Source of the DNA: Coffea arabica
Taxonomy: Eukaryota > Streptophyta > Magnoliopsida > Gentianales > Rubiaceae
Reading direction: 5' to 3'
DNA: 64,000 nt
Assembly (NCBI RefSeq): GCF_036785885.1
Contig: NC_092315.1
Span: 21,492,026-21,556,025, forward strand
Numbering within the stretch: the stretch's first letter is position 1; each line of letters starts with the position of its first letter. Below the pieces are notes generated by a model. That model was given only the letters and a program-made list of their open reading frames with translations. It was not told the DNA's origin and did not search any database. Below, in pieces: positions 52,087-63,363 of the stretch. The position numbers and the translations under genes were made by a program.

Positions 52087-55000
52087 TGTGAGAACCCCGA
52101 AAAAAAAAATATATATATATTCATGCATATTTCACTTGCATTTTGATTCTTTAATAAATTCTAGCATTATTTCTACTTGTCTTTAAATAAGTGCGTAAAA
52201 ACAATTTTTATGTGATAAATAATATAATTGTGCCAAAATATTAAAGTACTTGGTTTTGTCAAGATAAATTAATATTTCTTGATGTAGATTATTTATTGCC
52301 TTAATATTAATTCCTTGAATGTCGATAGCTAATTTTAAGTGTTAATAATGTTAAGTGCCATCGGAAACCTTAGAATTAAGATGGAATCGATTCTAGGTCA
52401 AAACCCTTTATAATTACACTTAGGACGTTAAAATCTCGATAGTTTAATTTTTGCGAGACGAGTATACTAGTAGGCATTCAAATTACATTCGGGGTAAATT
52501 TTGGAATTATAGTAGGATTGAGGACTTGAGTGGAAATTTGGATGAAATGTGAAAAGACCAAATTGGCCCTCCACAATTTCGGAAAAATTACCATGCAACC
52601 ATCCGAGCTCCATTGGCCACTCTTCAAATCAGAACATTTCCATTCTCTGCCGGACTGCATTTCCTTTTATCCTCTCAAACACTCCACCTTTCTCATCCGC
52701 AACTCATTTCCATTCCACCACCTCAACTCACAACACCATTCCATTTCACTTCATTCCCTGCCTTGGTATCATCGACGAGAGGAAACCAAAGACAGAGAGA
52801 GAGCTGTGCGAGCTGCGAACCTTGAGCTGTCCGAGAGAGGGTGAGAGCAAGAGATAACCGTGCGAGCTTCATTACTTCCTCCGCAACCACCGAGAGCTGC
52901 CATTTCATTCTTCACCCTCAACCAGCCGTGATCAATTCAATCACAACCACCACAGCTGCAACCACTGAACTCAGACCAACCATCCTCGCGTGCGTGAGCA
53001 AAGCCGAGAGGAGAGAAATATTGCAGCTGCTAAGTCGTGTGTGTTGAGCTTCAAACTGAGGTAAGTTCTGGACTTAGACTAGTTGTTTATTGGTTGATGA
53101 AGCTGTTTAGGGGCATGCATGTGAGAGTTGTGCGGTTGGATGAAGAATTAAGTACAAGAAATCTGGTTTTGAATGAATTTGGGTTGCCGAGAGCTTGGGC
53201 TGGATATTACAGTTTTAATTGGCCAATTTGTGATAATCTGAGTTCAATTGTGAATTTTTTTAACTAACCAAATTGGTGATTAAGCTTTGCATGAGGTTAG
53301 TTAGCCTTGTTTAAGCAAGGAAATTGAAGGGATATAAAATCTGGTTACATGCAAGTCAACCGAGAGGAACTTGATGAATTTCTTGTTCGATGGTGACTTT
53401 TGATGGCATCCGAACCTGATTCTTGATCAAATTTGCTAGATAGCTGTTTATTTGATCATGCATGTAACTGAAATACGGGCTGCTTGTTGGTTTTTAGCCG
53501 TGAATAATAATATTTGGCTAAAGGGAATTTTGATAAGAAAAAAAATATGGAAGCTGGACCTAGGATAAGGAACCGAGAGATTACATGTTTGTCTTGCAGC
53601 TTGTGATTCCAGTAAAATGGAAGTTTATGTATGGTAATGCATGTAATGCGTTAGCTCTATGGGTTAAGTGAAGTTTAGTTGAAGAGATTAAGGGAAAAGT
53701 TGAAATTTTGGGTGAGACCGTGAGAGGAGAGTTGCTGGAATTTTTTTTCCAGGTTGGCCGTACGAAGGAAATGGTGAAGTTTCCAACTATTTTTATGAAT
53801 TTTGGTCTTGAATTCTTTTGTTAAATGGTAATATATATGGTATATTAACTTAGATTGGACATGCATGAAAGTTTCAAACATAAACTGAAGCAATTATTGA
53901 AGAAAAATATTTTCCAGCATGGCCGAGAGAAAAGAGTTGAGCACTTGACTAGTTTTCCTTTGAATTTAGCTAAGATTTTTGTATTGGACGTTTAAGACTA
54001 GGTTGTAGCTTACTAATCCCTTTTACATGTTGAGATGAAGTAAAACTTGAAGAAAATTATGGACAAAGTTCTATATTTAAATTGTTTTATGGCTGGATAT
54101 TGTTCAAGGTTGCTGGCCGAATTGATTGGGACTCTTGGTGAGTTTATTTGCTGGATTTGTGTATTAATTACTTCAGCCTGGCTTGGACAGATTATAAGCC
54201 ATATGTTTAGTGTTTCTAGCAAGTAAAAGATGGGGTTAATGGATATCTAGAATTAACATTTGCTGGAAAATTTGTTAGTAGCCGAGAGGTTGAACTGGAA
54301 ATTTTGCAGTTTGTTTCTGGAAATTTTCTTAGAGTATAATGGATGGAAATGCCTGAAAAATGTTGTTTTAAGTCTTGTATGACATTCAGTAGTAAACCAT
54401 TTGAACCGTGGGCAAATTTGGCCAAAATTGTTGACACATAGCTGCTGGAAATGTGTCAATTTATCCGAGGAAGGGAGAAAGAATTTTTTCAGTTTTCTTT
54501 AGGAATTTTGGGATTCCAAATTGTTGCATTTAAAGTTTGACAAGCTGTAAAATATTCCACACTTGTTGATTTCACTCTAGAACATTTTAAGAGGGTCATG
54601 CATGTGAAAGTTGGGGTGACAATTTAATGTTTATGGCTAAAATATTGAGATGGAAATTCTTGGCTATTTGAGTGAATTGCACAAGCGTTAAATTTTGATG
54701 GAATTAATTGCTGGAATTACATGTCATTAGTTCTAGTTGGTTGATAAACCACTTGCGGTTTAGTCGATGGAATTGCTTGGCATTGGAACGGATACTTTGG
54801 AATATAAATTGCTGGAAAATGTTTAATATGCATTTGTTTACGTGTAATGAGATTATTGGTGGCAATCTTGGATAAGAGATGGTTGCAAATCCTGTCCTTG
54901 GTTTCAAATACATGTTAGTGACTTTAAACATTTGAAATTTTGGTTAATCTGTTGTAATAAGTAACTGTTGGATACCAAGCGCTAATGATTGACAAAGCCT

Positions 55001-56726
55001 TGGTCAGTTGTTTAAATTTCGATTAGAAATGAATCTGTTGAAACCTAGGGCTAATGATTGACGAAGCCCTAGTGAAATTGCTGGTTGAAATGTGATTTTA
55101 CTATATTGGCAAATCTGAGATATAATGTGCATGTGAATCGGAATCATGAAGTCCGTTTTGATCTTGTGAACTTGAGTATCTTCAGTCAAGCTATTTAAAT
55201 ATATTTTACCCTAGTATTGAACTATAAAATTTGGTATAGAACGATAACGTTAGAAATTCGTGTGTCGGGATTCTAAAACCTTGCCAACTAGCTATTTCTT
55301 TCTTTGGCTTAAACTAGCCTTATTATTTTTAGAAAAATAATTGCACAAAATTCTAAACTCTAGGTTTTTCGAAAAATTGTCCCGACTAGTTATTTTAGAG
55401 GAAAATTGTCAAAAACACGAGATTTGAATGATTTTACAGGAAAGGCATAGGAAACTTGTTCGGCAAGAAACCCTACGAAACATTTTAACACTTTTACTAG
55501 TTTTAATTTTAAGTAAATTGTTGAGTCATTTTTGGAAAAGATAAACTGGTATATACCAAATAATCTTTCCTACAAAAACCTAGAACTTGTATAGCAAAAC
55601 TTATAGTTCTTAAAACTTGGTTTTCTAGGATTTAGCGAGGATGCGGATTTCGATTCCCAACTTGACATCTGAGCTTCACTCTTGGTGAGTGTCCCTGCTT
55701 GTTTTATGACTATTTGATTAAAGTGCTTTCTTGACTTGATATATGATAATTGCAAAGTGGTTTTTGATCCATCGAAGTGAGCAGTGTGTACCTTATCACA
55801 CTAGCCTTTCGAGTGGTGACTTGTGTGAAATATTTTCGTGAATATCTCAAGTGTTGTGACGTCGTTGGGTGAATCCCTCGACTAGTCTGAAAGTGTTGTG
55901 ACGTCGTTGGGTGAATCCCTCGACTAATTTATCCAAAGGGTATACTCGAGTATTACTACTTTCTTATTTGGTGTGCGGGCCCGGGACAGGGGTATGATTG
56001 GTGTCGGAGTTAAGAAAAAGAAAAAGAGCTACATGGACCGTAAGTAGTGAGAGTTGACGGAGTGTCGACTACGGTAAATTTTGATCAAGCGTGGAGAATG
56101 GCTCCTGAGAGCCCCTGTATCCTACCTTGTGCTGTTATACGCTTTCATATTTGTTTACTTCAGTCGAAATCAATACGTGTTATTTGTTTTATTTGATTGC
56201 ATGTTTTGGGGCACCACTGAGCTTTAGCTCACCCCACGTTTATTTGTTTTCCTTGACAGGTCTTGACGTTTGAGAAATCTGAGCCTACTTATATTTGCTT
56301 ATGAATGTATTTGAACCTCGTGACTTTGATTTGCAGTTTGTAATGTAATTCGAGTAAAACAATGTACTTTTGTCTTGGGTTACCACTTGAAGCTGGAAAA
56401 GTGTAAACCCTAATTCTGATATTTGATTTGTATGTAAATATGCTTGCGTTGTATGAATTATATATTTGGAGTTGTATGTTTTTGTTACCTGGTTTGTAAC
56501 GCGTAAGGTATTTAAGAGTCGACGATTGGCTATCTTAAAAATGCTGTTATCTCTGAAGTTAATGTGGTTTTAGTCATCAGCCTATTAGGAAGGAAACGGT
56601 GTTGTAATAGCTTAGGTTATTCTTCGGAAGGATTTGGGCTAGATTGCTTGCGTGAGTCCTGGCGAGAGCTAGGCAGACGGCCCGCCAACCCTCTGGTTCG
56701 CCTTAGGGGGAAGTGGGGTCGCCACA
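52087..56726 (+). mobile_element. Solo LTR, family copy 5
   Basis: The 4640-bp sequence, the longest copy, starts TGTGAGAACCCC and ends GGGTCGCCACA. It is flanked by perfect ATGTT duplications (52082-52086 and 56727-56731). Family landmarks are the conserved-loop hairpin (55783-55802), the palindrome ATACTCGAGTAT (55942-55953), the GGCTCCTGAGAGCC hairpin (56100-56113), the TGAGC/GCTCA hairpin with pyrimidine AG block (56214-56260) and the terminal box (56654-56726). The 52830-54300 part has recurring CCGAGAG phrases, as in copy 3. No internal retrotransposon sequence is present. Confidence 0.9.
55851..55926 (+). repeat. 42-bp tandem duplication in LTR copy 5
   Basis: Thirty-four identical bases beginning GTGTTGTGACGTCGTTGG occur at 55851 and 55893. 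They lie between the conserved-loop hairpin and the palindrome. Confidence 0.95.
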
Positions 56727-56731
56727 ATGTT

Positions 56732-58676
56732 TGCTGCAAAATAACAATGCAATATCTAAAATCAATCCTTTTGGATAGCCAATGGTGTCATGACATAATA
56801 ATAAGCGAGAGATAGAATGAGTTGAAGGCAAATGTTATATTCGTTATAATAATACTGCAATTGAATAAAAAACAGCATCTTTGCAAGTCTCAATCCCCAC
56901 ATAGAATAAGATAAGGCTCCTGCTATGGAATTTGATGTTTGCTCTATCACTTTAGTCCTCGGACTTTTTTCCAATACTTTGTTTAATATCTCCGTTTTAT
57001 ATGTTAATTTTCAAGTGTCATGAAAAGCTGATAAAGGAAAATATTAATTTTCCTTAGACGACGCTACCTTTCTTTAGTCTAAACATTTACAACATGAAAT
57101 AATACTATACTTTCAAACACAAATGCAGCTATATTCGTGGTGTATGTTTTAGTACTGTTTATCTTCATTGGAAACTTAAATCCAACAACTACTTTGTCCA
57201 ATCTCTATTTTTTAGGACAAAAAATAATAGTGAAGGAAAATTCATGTTATTATGATTTATCCACTATTGTCCAATCTCTTTTTATGCATTTTGCTTTAAA
57301 CTCATCAATTTTTTTTTTAAAATCTAAAAACAACATAGGAGATATTATTGTAGGTATTCTTTTTGGTTGCATATTATATAAATAATTAAAATAGATTCAG
57401 GACGTCACCCAATTCTCCGATTTTTTCACATTGGTCCAGCTAGTTAACCCCACAGACCCCTGATTGTTGAGTTCAGCCAAGTTGTTGCTTGCTTTGAGTT
57501 TGAAAACACTATTTTTTTTTTATAGATTTTCTTCCCAACCAAAAATTAAATGACATAAAGTAAAATAAGCATAAAGATGTTTGTTTTTCAATCTCTTGTT
57601 ACAAAACATAATATGCAATAAAGTGACAAAAAAAAATCATAATCAAGAATTCGTCATAGAGCACATGCATATCAATAGGTTCTAAATTCTATGGGACAAA
57701 AATTTTGAGATTTAGATTCCCAACTAAAGTTTTCACAACAAAATATGTTTTACCTCTTATGTGCAATTAATTTTGTATGTAAAATGCTTGAGTTAGGAGA
57801 GGGTTGGGTTGGGTTAGATGGTAAGATAGGAGGGATTATAAATAGGAAGTCTTAAATTTAAAATCTCCTACTTATCAAAAAAATATATACTAAACAAAAG
57901 AAAAAAAATGCTTGACTTGGGAATTAATATCCAAATTACATTACTCCAATCATACAAATGAAACTAGTATTGTTAAAAAAAAACCCTAATTCTTACTTTG
58001 ACTTTTTCTAACCGTTCTGAACTCTCTTCTCAACTCTTATTTCATCAAGTTTTCTCCTTAACACTTTTTCATGCTAATGATCCTGAAGCCCATTAAACTT
58101 GCAGCTCACAATGTCACAAGTAATCTAAAATTGTTTTTATATGTTTCAATTTCTTACCTATTCTCTACAATTGAGATATTCATTAAAATATCAATTGTTT
58201 TGTTTTCTTGTAGGATGTTGATAATTATCAATTGGATCAACTGTTTTGTACAAAAAACCATTTTTTTTGGATTCATGAGCTATCCTTTTACTTTCATTCA
58301 GATATTCTTTTTGTTTTAACTTTTTGGATTACACACTATAACAGGAATAAAAATTATTCTTTGTATCATATATGCCCATTTTGTTATTATATATATTATA
58401 AAAAATTACAAAGTTCGAAAGCTGTGTAATAACAAAATTAAATAAAAATAAATCTATCTTCTACCTATTATATAAGAAGACATGGGAATTTACTATAGCA
58501 CTCATATTTTTTGACATGTGACATATCTCTTATTTGAAGAAGTTATGGTTTTTCTTCCATTTTTTTATTTCCCCGCCTCTACCTCGACCAAAGTAAAAGA
58601 TCTACTATCTGGATCAACACAAAAGATTTTCACTACAAGTCTTTTTGCTGAATCGCAGGATCTTCTACCTATTATA
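56732..58676. other. AT-rich intergenic DNA between LTR copy 5 and the Helitron
   Basis: It contains SINE-like copy C (57795-57904). Near 58455 a TCTTCTACCTATTATA phrase occurs that is repeated directly next to the Helitron end (about 58661). No gene was recognised. Confidence 0.5.
57795..57904 (+). mobile_element. SINE-like element, copy C (most diverged)
   Basis: It lies between AAAATGCTTGAGTT (57781-57794) and AAAATGCTTGACTT (57905-57918). It starts with a GGGTTGGGTTGGGTT-like part, has GGAAGTCTTAAATTTAAAATCTCC where the other copies have the B-box hairpin, then TACTTA and an A-rich tail. It is in plus orientation, opposite to the other two. Confidence 0.72.
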
Positions 58677-58705
58677 CTAGGAGGCAAGAACCGCGCGCTG
58701 CGCGG
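58677..58705 (-). terminator. Helitron 3' terminus: hairpin plus CTAG
   Basis: CCGCGC-GCT-GCGCGG (58691-58705, plus strand) is a perfect 6-bp stem with a 3-base loop, ten bases from the CTAG at 58677-58680. In Helitrons this hairpin ends rolling-circle transfer. Confidence 0.85.
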
Positions 58706-58855
58706 TAGGGATGAATTTGTGAATGCCCAACTTAGTATGACGAGATGGATTAAGAAAAAAGAGGAAAATGGAGCTAACAAAAGTAGACCGATTATAGCAT
58801 ACAAGGACGAGTAACAAAGTAAACATAAGGATACTAAACAGGGAACAAAAAGGGG

Positions 58856-60174
58856 TTAAACATTAAAATTGTAGTGCCATGGATACATTCTTTCAATTCC
58901 TTTCCATTTGAAGATGATGATGCCAAAGGAAGATCTGGATTGTGGAATGAATAGAAGAACTTCGCCATTCCGAAGTTCATGGTCTGCAACGAATGTGCTC
59001 CAGTTTTGGTCAAACTCTATCGCAGTCATTCCAAGACTATATGTCCGGTGTCCACTGGTAATATTGATAGTTGGCGTCTTGGCTTCATGTAATGCCAGGG
59101 TTATATATTATGGAAGGGCCTGCTAATTACCAAGCATAAGTTATCAGGAATAGAGGGAAAAAAATAAAGAAAGGAGAATGATGTAGGCTAACCAAGGCGT
59201 ATCTATGGCGCTTGGTATAAAACTGGTAGAAAGTAGTAGATGCTGCGAGGTTATGGCGAAGAATGGATGTATGGATGAAGTAATATGGCTGAAGGTTACG
59301 ACAGCAGTAACATCTGCATAAAGAGCAATTAACTTTGGTTAGTATGAATAGCATAAAGAAAAATAATGAGAAATAGTGGAAAAGAGAGTAATTTCCTGGT
59401 TGAAGCTGCTGGTAATTTGGCACCATTGGTATAGGCAATGTCCATGGCATTAACGTTAGGATTTGTGTTGTACCAAAAGACAGGGCATCGCAGGTTAAAT
59501 GGCCTCTACGTCACAGGAAAAGTAAATCATATTTATGAATTAGGTTGTCTCTGCAATACGATTCCCAGCCATGTTTAAAGCAGTTATCATTGATTGTTAC
59601 ATGCCAAACAGCGATGCCGTGGTATAGCTTCATAACTTGGCCGTTTTCAAAGGCGGCCGATTGAAAAAGAGAACCAGGGATTTTCTGTGGGGAGAGATGA
59701 AAGATTCAAGTGGCATGAAAGTGTATGAGACAGGCGATTCAAATTTAATATGAAGTGCAAACCTGTTTCTGCAAATCCGAACACATCATAATGTAGCACC
59801 ACCGATTTCCTTGTGGGATTTCCTGCGTTGAAGGCTTATGGCTGCCTATAAAAAACATAAAAAGAAGCAAAATCATAAAGTAGTATTATAAGCAATGGAA
59901 TCCAAATATGACATAAGAAAGTAGGGAACGTACAGTCTGTTGCAAAAGCCTTAGAATTAATATCAATGATATTTTGCAACCATTGTTCAACCGAGGCAAG
60001 AGAGTATAGCGAAGGTTCACCCATGTATTTTAGAACCATCGGATAGGCCTCAAAGAAACCTTTCTTGACAGAATATAATGCTTTTCCCTGAGGTGTCTCG
60101 ATAACAGTTGCGGCGTGAACCCGAAAGCCGTCGAAAGTGCAAAGGTAGTATCGAACTTTATCATTGAGATCCAC
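58856..60174 (-). pseudogene. Two-B3-domain (REM-like) gene inside the Helitron, disrupted
   Basis: B3 domains are plant DNA-binding modules of transcription factors. Exons 60174-59934, 59845-59763 and 59684 onward join in phase. The first two give an N-terminal part of 108 codons that I do not recognise. The third gives a B3-like half (KIPGSLFQSAAFENG, VWHVTINDNCFKHGWESYC). A TGA at 59511-59513 cuts it before LTCDALSFG. A next exon (about 59310-59205, HPFFAITSQHLLLSTSFIPS) would need a donor that now reads GA instead of GT near 59397. The last part (about 59080-58856) gives a second B3 half (SLGMTAIEFDQNWSTFVADH, RNGEVLLFIPQS) with a stop at 58856-58858 and is out of phase. It looks like a captured and decayed host gene. 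The B3 assignment rests on the pattern only. Confidence 0.68.
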
Positions 60175-60767
60175 TGCTCTCTATCTCTTGAAAGGGTTTT
60201 TGGGTTTGGCCATTGAAAAAGCGGAACAAAAAGGAAAAGTACGTGGAATGTCATCTATCAAAAGATAGAAGCAAGAGTAGACATTTTATACATGTTCAGG
60301 ATCATAAATATAGAAAAGGTGAGGGTTTATTATTAATGAAGTTGGTTGAAAAGGTGCGACTTCATTGTCTAGCAAATAGTAGTTGTGCATTGCATTAAAA
60401 AGCCTTTATTGCCTAGCTGCATAAACTCTATATTTCTGGCTACAGAGATATGAAGCCATGTGCAAGCGATTTTGAGAAAGCATTACCTTTAGCTAAATGA
60501 TCAAATAAGGAATATAAGTATGATGATATATGGCAGATCAATAAACTAGAAATGTTCCCGATAAAAGAGGATTAATAACAGAGCGAAGAGAGATAAGTCT
60601 ACATGGTACACAATAATACGACAAAAGCCGCTGGACAAGAGCAGGATGGCGCAAATGAATGTGTAGAAACTGACAAAGAGGGAAAGCATCCATAAGAACA
60701 TAGAGCTAGATAGGTTTACACAGCAGAAAATGTTATGACAAAAGACTTTTTGATAAGTACAAGTAGA
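60175..60767. other. Spacer between the B3-like and RPA-like genes of the Helitron
   Basis: No coding content was recognised. It would hold the 3' UTR of the RPA-like gene and the promoter of the B3-like gene. Confidence 0.5.
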
Positions 60768-63231
60768 TCAAGCATTCCTTGGTTTTTTGCTGCTTGTGAA
60801 AGCACAAGGTTCTGATGCAGCATTTTCGGCTTCCTCGCCGAGCTCAAATTTGTTTGCAAGACAAACGCGAGTCTTGGAGGAACCACACGGCTTATCTGCA
60901 AAGGAAGGGATTTTTCTTTTCTTATTTTTAAAACACTAAAAAAAAATGAAAAATAGGCATTCATGGAAGGTATAGGAACCACCTGAAGAGTCTATCGTAG
61001 AAGATTGACCATCAGTTTCAGAAATGTTTTGTTTTGTGTCAAGGCAGAGTTGCCCCTTGGGGAAAGAACAAGGTTTTCCTGTATAACAAAAAAAATGAAA
61101 AGTAATTAAAAAAAAGTTCCTGAGCGCGAAAAAACACTATACAGATAATAACTATTTGGTAACGACCTGGAGAATCAGCTGCAGAAAGCTGACTAGGCAC
61201 ATGAGAACTGCATAAGGATCGTTCTTCAGCAAGTTCACAGTCTGAAGTGTCCTCAAAGTAATAAACAATTGTATATCGTTGATAAGTCCCATCATCTCTC
61301 CTGTTTCCAGGCTTAACCTGAGCAATGAATGTCTTGGATTTCAACGTGGCATGAAGCAATTCCAAGGGGAGTTCTTCATTCTGAGTATTAATCAAGAAAG
61401 AGTGGCTAATTAAGAAGTGGTAACAAAGGGCTCACAATATACACTTGCTTTATGTAGCTTAGTATAAACCTTGTTAAAAAAATCCATTGCCTCAACTGCA
61501 GTAACTCCAAGTAATTGCTCAGCTAATTCTCCAAACACAGAGGCTGTCATGACGTTGGTCTCATCAGTGAGGTCAACATCAAAGCGGCATCTAGTTTGAA
61601 AGATAAAACCGTGAAACAAAGTAGGAACTATTTCCACAGAAAAGGTTCATGTTTAGTAAACAGGAAGACATAGCTTACCTTGGTGTTGCAGATTGCTTTT
61701 CATTACAATGATTGCAGGTATAAGTGTGGCCATAACTGGCCGACGTCTGACGATGACATTTTGGAATATGTTTTGGAAGGAGAAACGAGCCTTCACCCAA
61801 GAAAGCTGTGAACATCAAAATAGAAATAGATTCACATGACGCTTTTGCTGGTCCCAAAAAAAAAAAGCATATCAATATAATGACCTTCTAGTTTGCTAGA
61901 ACACCCTGGATAGTGGAAATTTTTTGTTTTGCCTGATGAAACATACTCGGACTGTGCATATTATATGCTTTTTCCTGAAGCATGGTAGCAAACTGGTTTT
62001 CATTCCTCATTGCCCTTCCATAGAGAATAAAACCAGATCAACAGTGATTAGATACGATATATAATGGATAAGTTTACAAAAGCGAAGAGGTAAAAGGAAA
62101 CGATTCTAACTACCAATTCTTCAGCTGCCTTGCATCTCCAACAGGCGGATCAATCAGAAGAACTGAATCGTTTCTAGTGGAGAGCGCAAGTCCTACGAGA
62201 AAGAGGGATGTAAAGTACCTTAATAAACGAAACATGATATGAAATAAGCTAGAATGTATATAAATTGACAAGCAGCATAATTGATGATACCATTATAAGA
62301 GACAACTCTGAGCCTGCGGCAAATAAGAATTGGGCGATTCTTTAACTGCTGTGTAAGATTCTTGCCTTCGGTTTCAACAAAGTTGTTCCAGAGAGATAAC
62401 ACAACTGGCTGCAGTCTGCTTTGCAAAAAATATGGACGAAATCCTAATAAATCATAACGCATGCACTTGAATTCTTATTCTTAGATGCCACTTTGAAAAG
62501 AAGCTACCAAGTACAGGAAAACAGTTTTTTAGAAACTCACTCCTCATTAATGATTACAAACCGCTGAACATATGAATCTTACGACTGAAGTTTGATTGGT
62601 ACAGTGGACTGGACATCAATGACAACTCCGAGGACATCTGATGTTGAAAATTTAAAACAGTTAGGAGCTTGAAAGGAGCATCTGATAATTATAAAAAATG
62701 TAACAGGTATGGAAGTTATCGTGGGATTACCAATAGTTTCACTCTTTGAATCCACAAAGAGCGGGAAGTCCTTAAAAGGTACGTAATCAAAGTGAAAAGG
62801 TAAGACAGAACCATCTTCATCATCATCTTCCTCAACAACAGTTCGAGTGCTTATAACCCATTGGATGGTTATTCCATCAAAATGATATTTCTCGTCAATT
62901 TCTCTCACCTCAGCATTGGAGATATGTTATTTCTTATACAACTGCAGCTTCGAACCCATCTTCTCAGTATCATTGTTGAAAAGGATACCCTGGACCCTAG
63001 AACCCTGTTAGCAAATAAGGTGAAATGGATTAGTCTAGGTTGGACCTTTGGTAAAGGTGTCAGAAGCAAGGAGGCTGAGGAAAAAACCTCTGAATCAGAT
63101 AGCACAAATTTTTGATATCTTGTCGGGCTAGTCTTGCCTGAACCAGGATGCATCTTTTCTTTGACAAAAACCTTGGCAGACCAATTTTGCATTTTTGGCT
63201 TGACATCAGCAATTTTCAGTAACTCAGACAT
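60768..63231 (-). pseudogene. RPA1-like single-stranded DNA-binding protein gene of the Helitron, with nonsense mutations
   Basis: Plant Helitrons carry RPA large-subunit-like genes thought to protect single-stranded DNA during rolling-circle transposition. About 12 exons are visible: 63231-63088, 63004-62731, about 62638-62582, about 62568-62546, about 62420-62292, 62190-62115, 62020-61885, 61808-61681, 61591-61470, 61386-61170, about 61080-60985 and 60900-60768. OB-fold stretches include MSELLKIADVKPKMQNWSAK, EKYHFDGITIQWVIS and LQPVVLSLWNNFVETEG. The C-terminal OB fold has a zinc finger (KCHRQ...YTCNHC) and LTDETNVMTASVFGELAEQL. A C-terminal extension has two KPC-type exons. TAA at 62927-62929 (in KK-stop-H) and TAG at 61888-61890 truncate it. 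One junction near 62570-62582 gives no clean phase. Confidence 0.85.
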
Positions 63232-63363
63232 CCTAGAGGGAACAAGTTAATTACTTATAAGGGCCAAATACATTATAAGTATTTCGTTAAATGTTCAAAC
63301 AACATCAGTTTAAAAGAAAAAAGTGCAGATCGATAGAGAGTGAATCAAGAAGAGCTAACCAAG

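Noticed and set aside
52530..53267. Four overlapping plus-strand open frames of 60-104 codons at the start of LTR copy 5
   Set aside because: Three frames are open over the same bases, there is no domain, and the region is the pyrimidine-rich leader of an LTR.
58518..58814. 98-codon plus-strand frame across the Helitron end
   Set aside because: It crosses the CTAG boundary and hairpin of the Helitron, so it joins unrelated sequences by chance.
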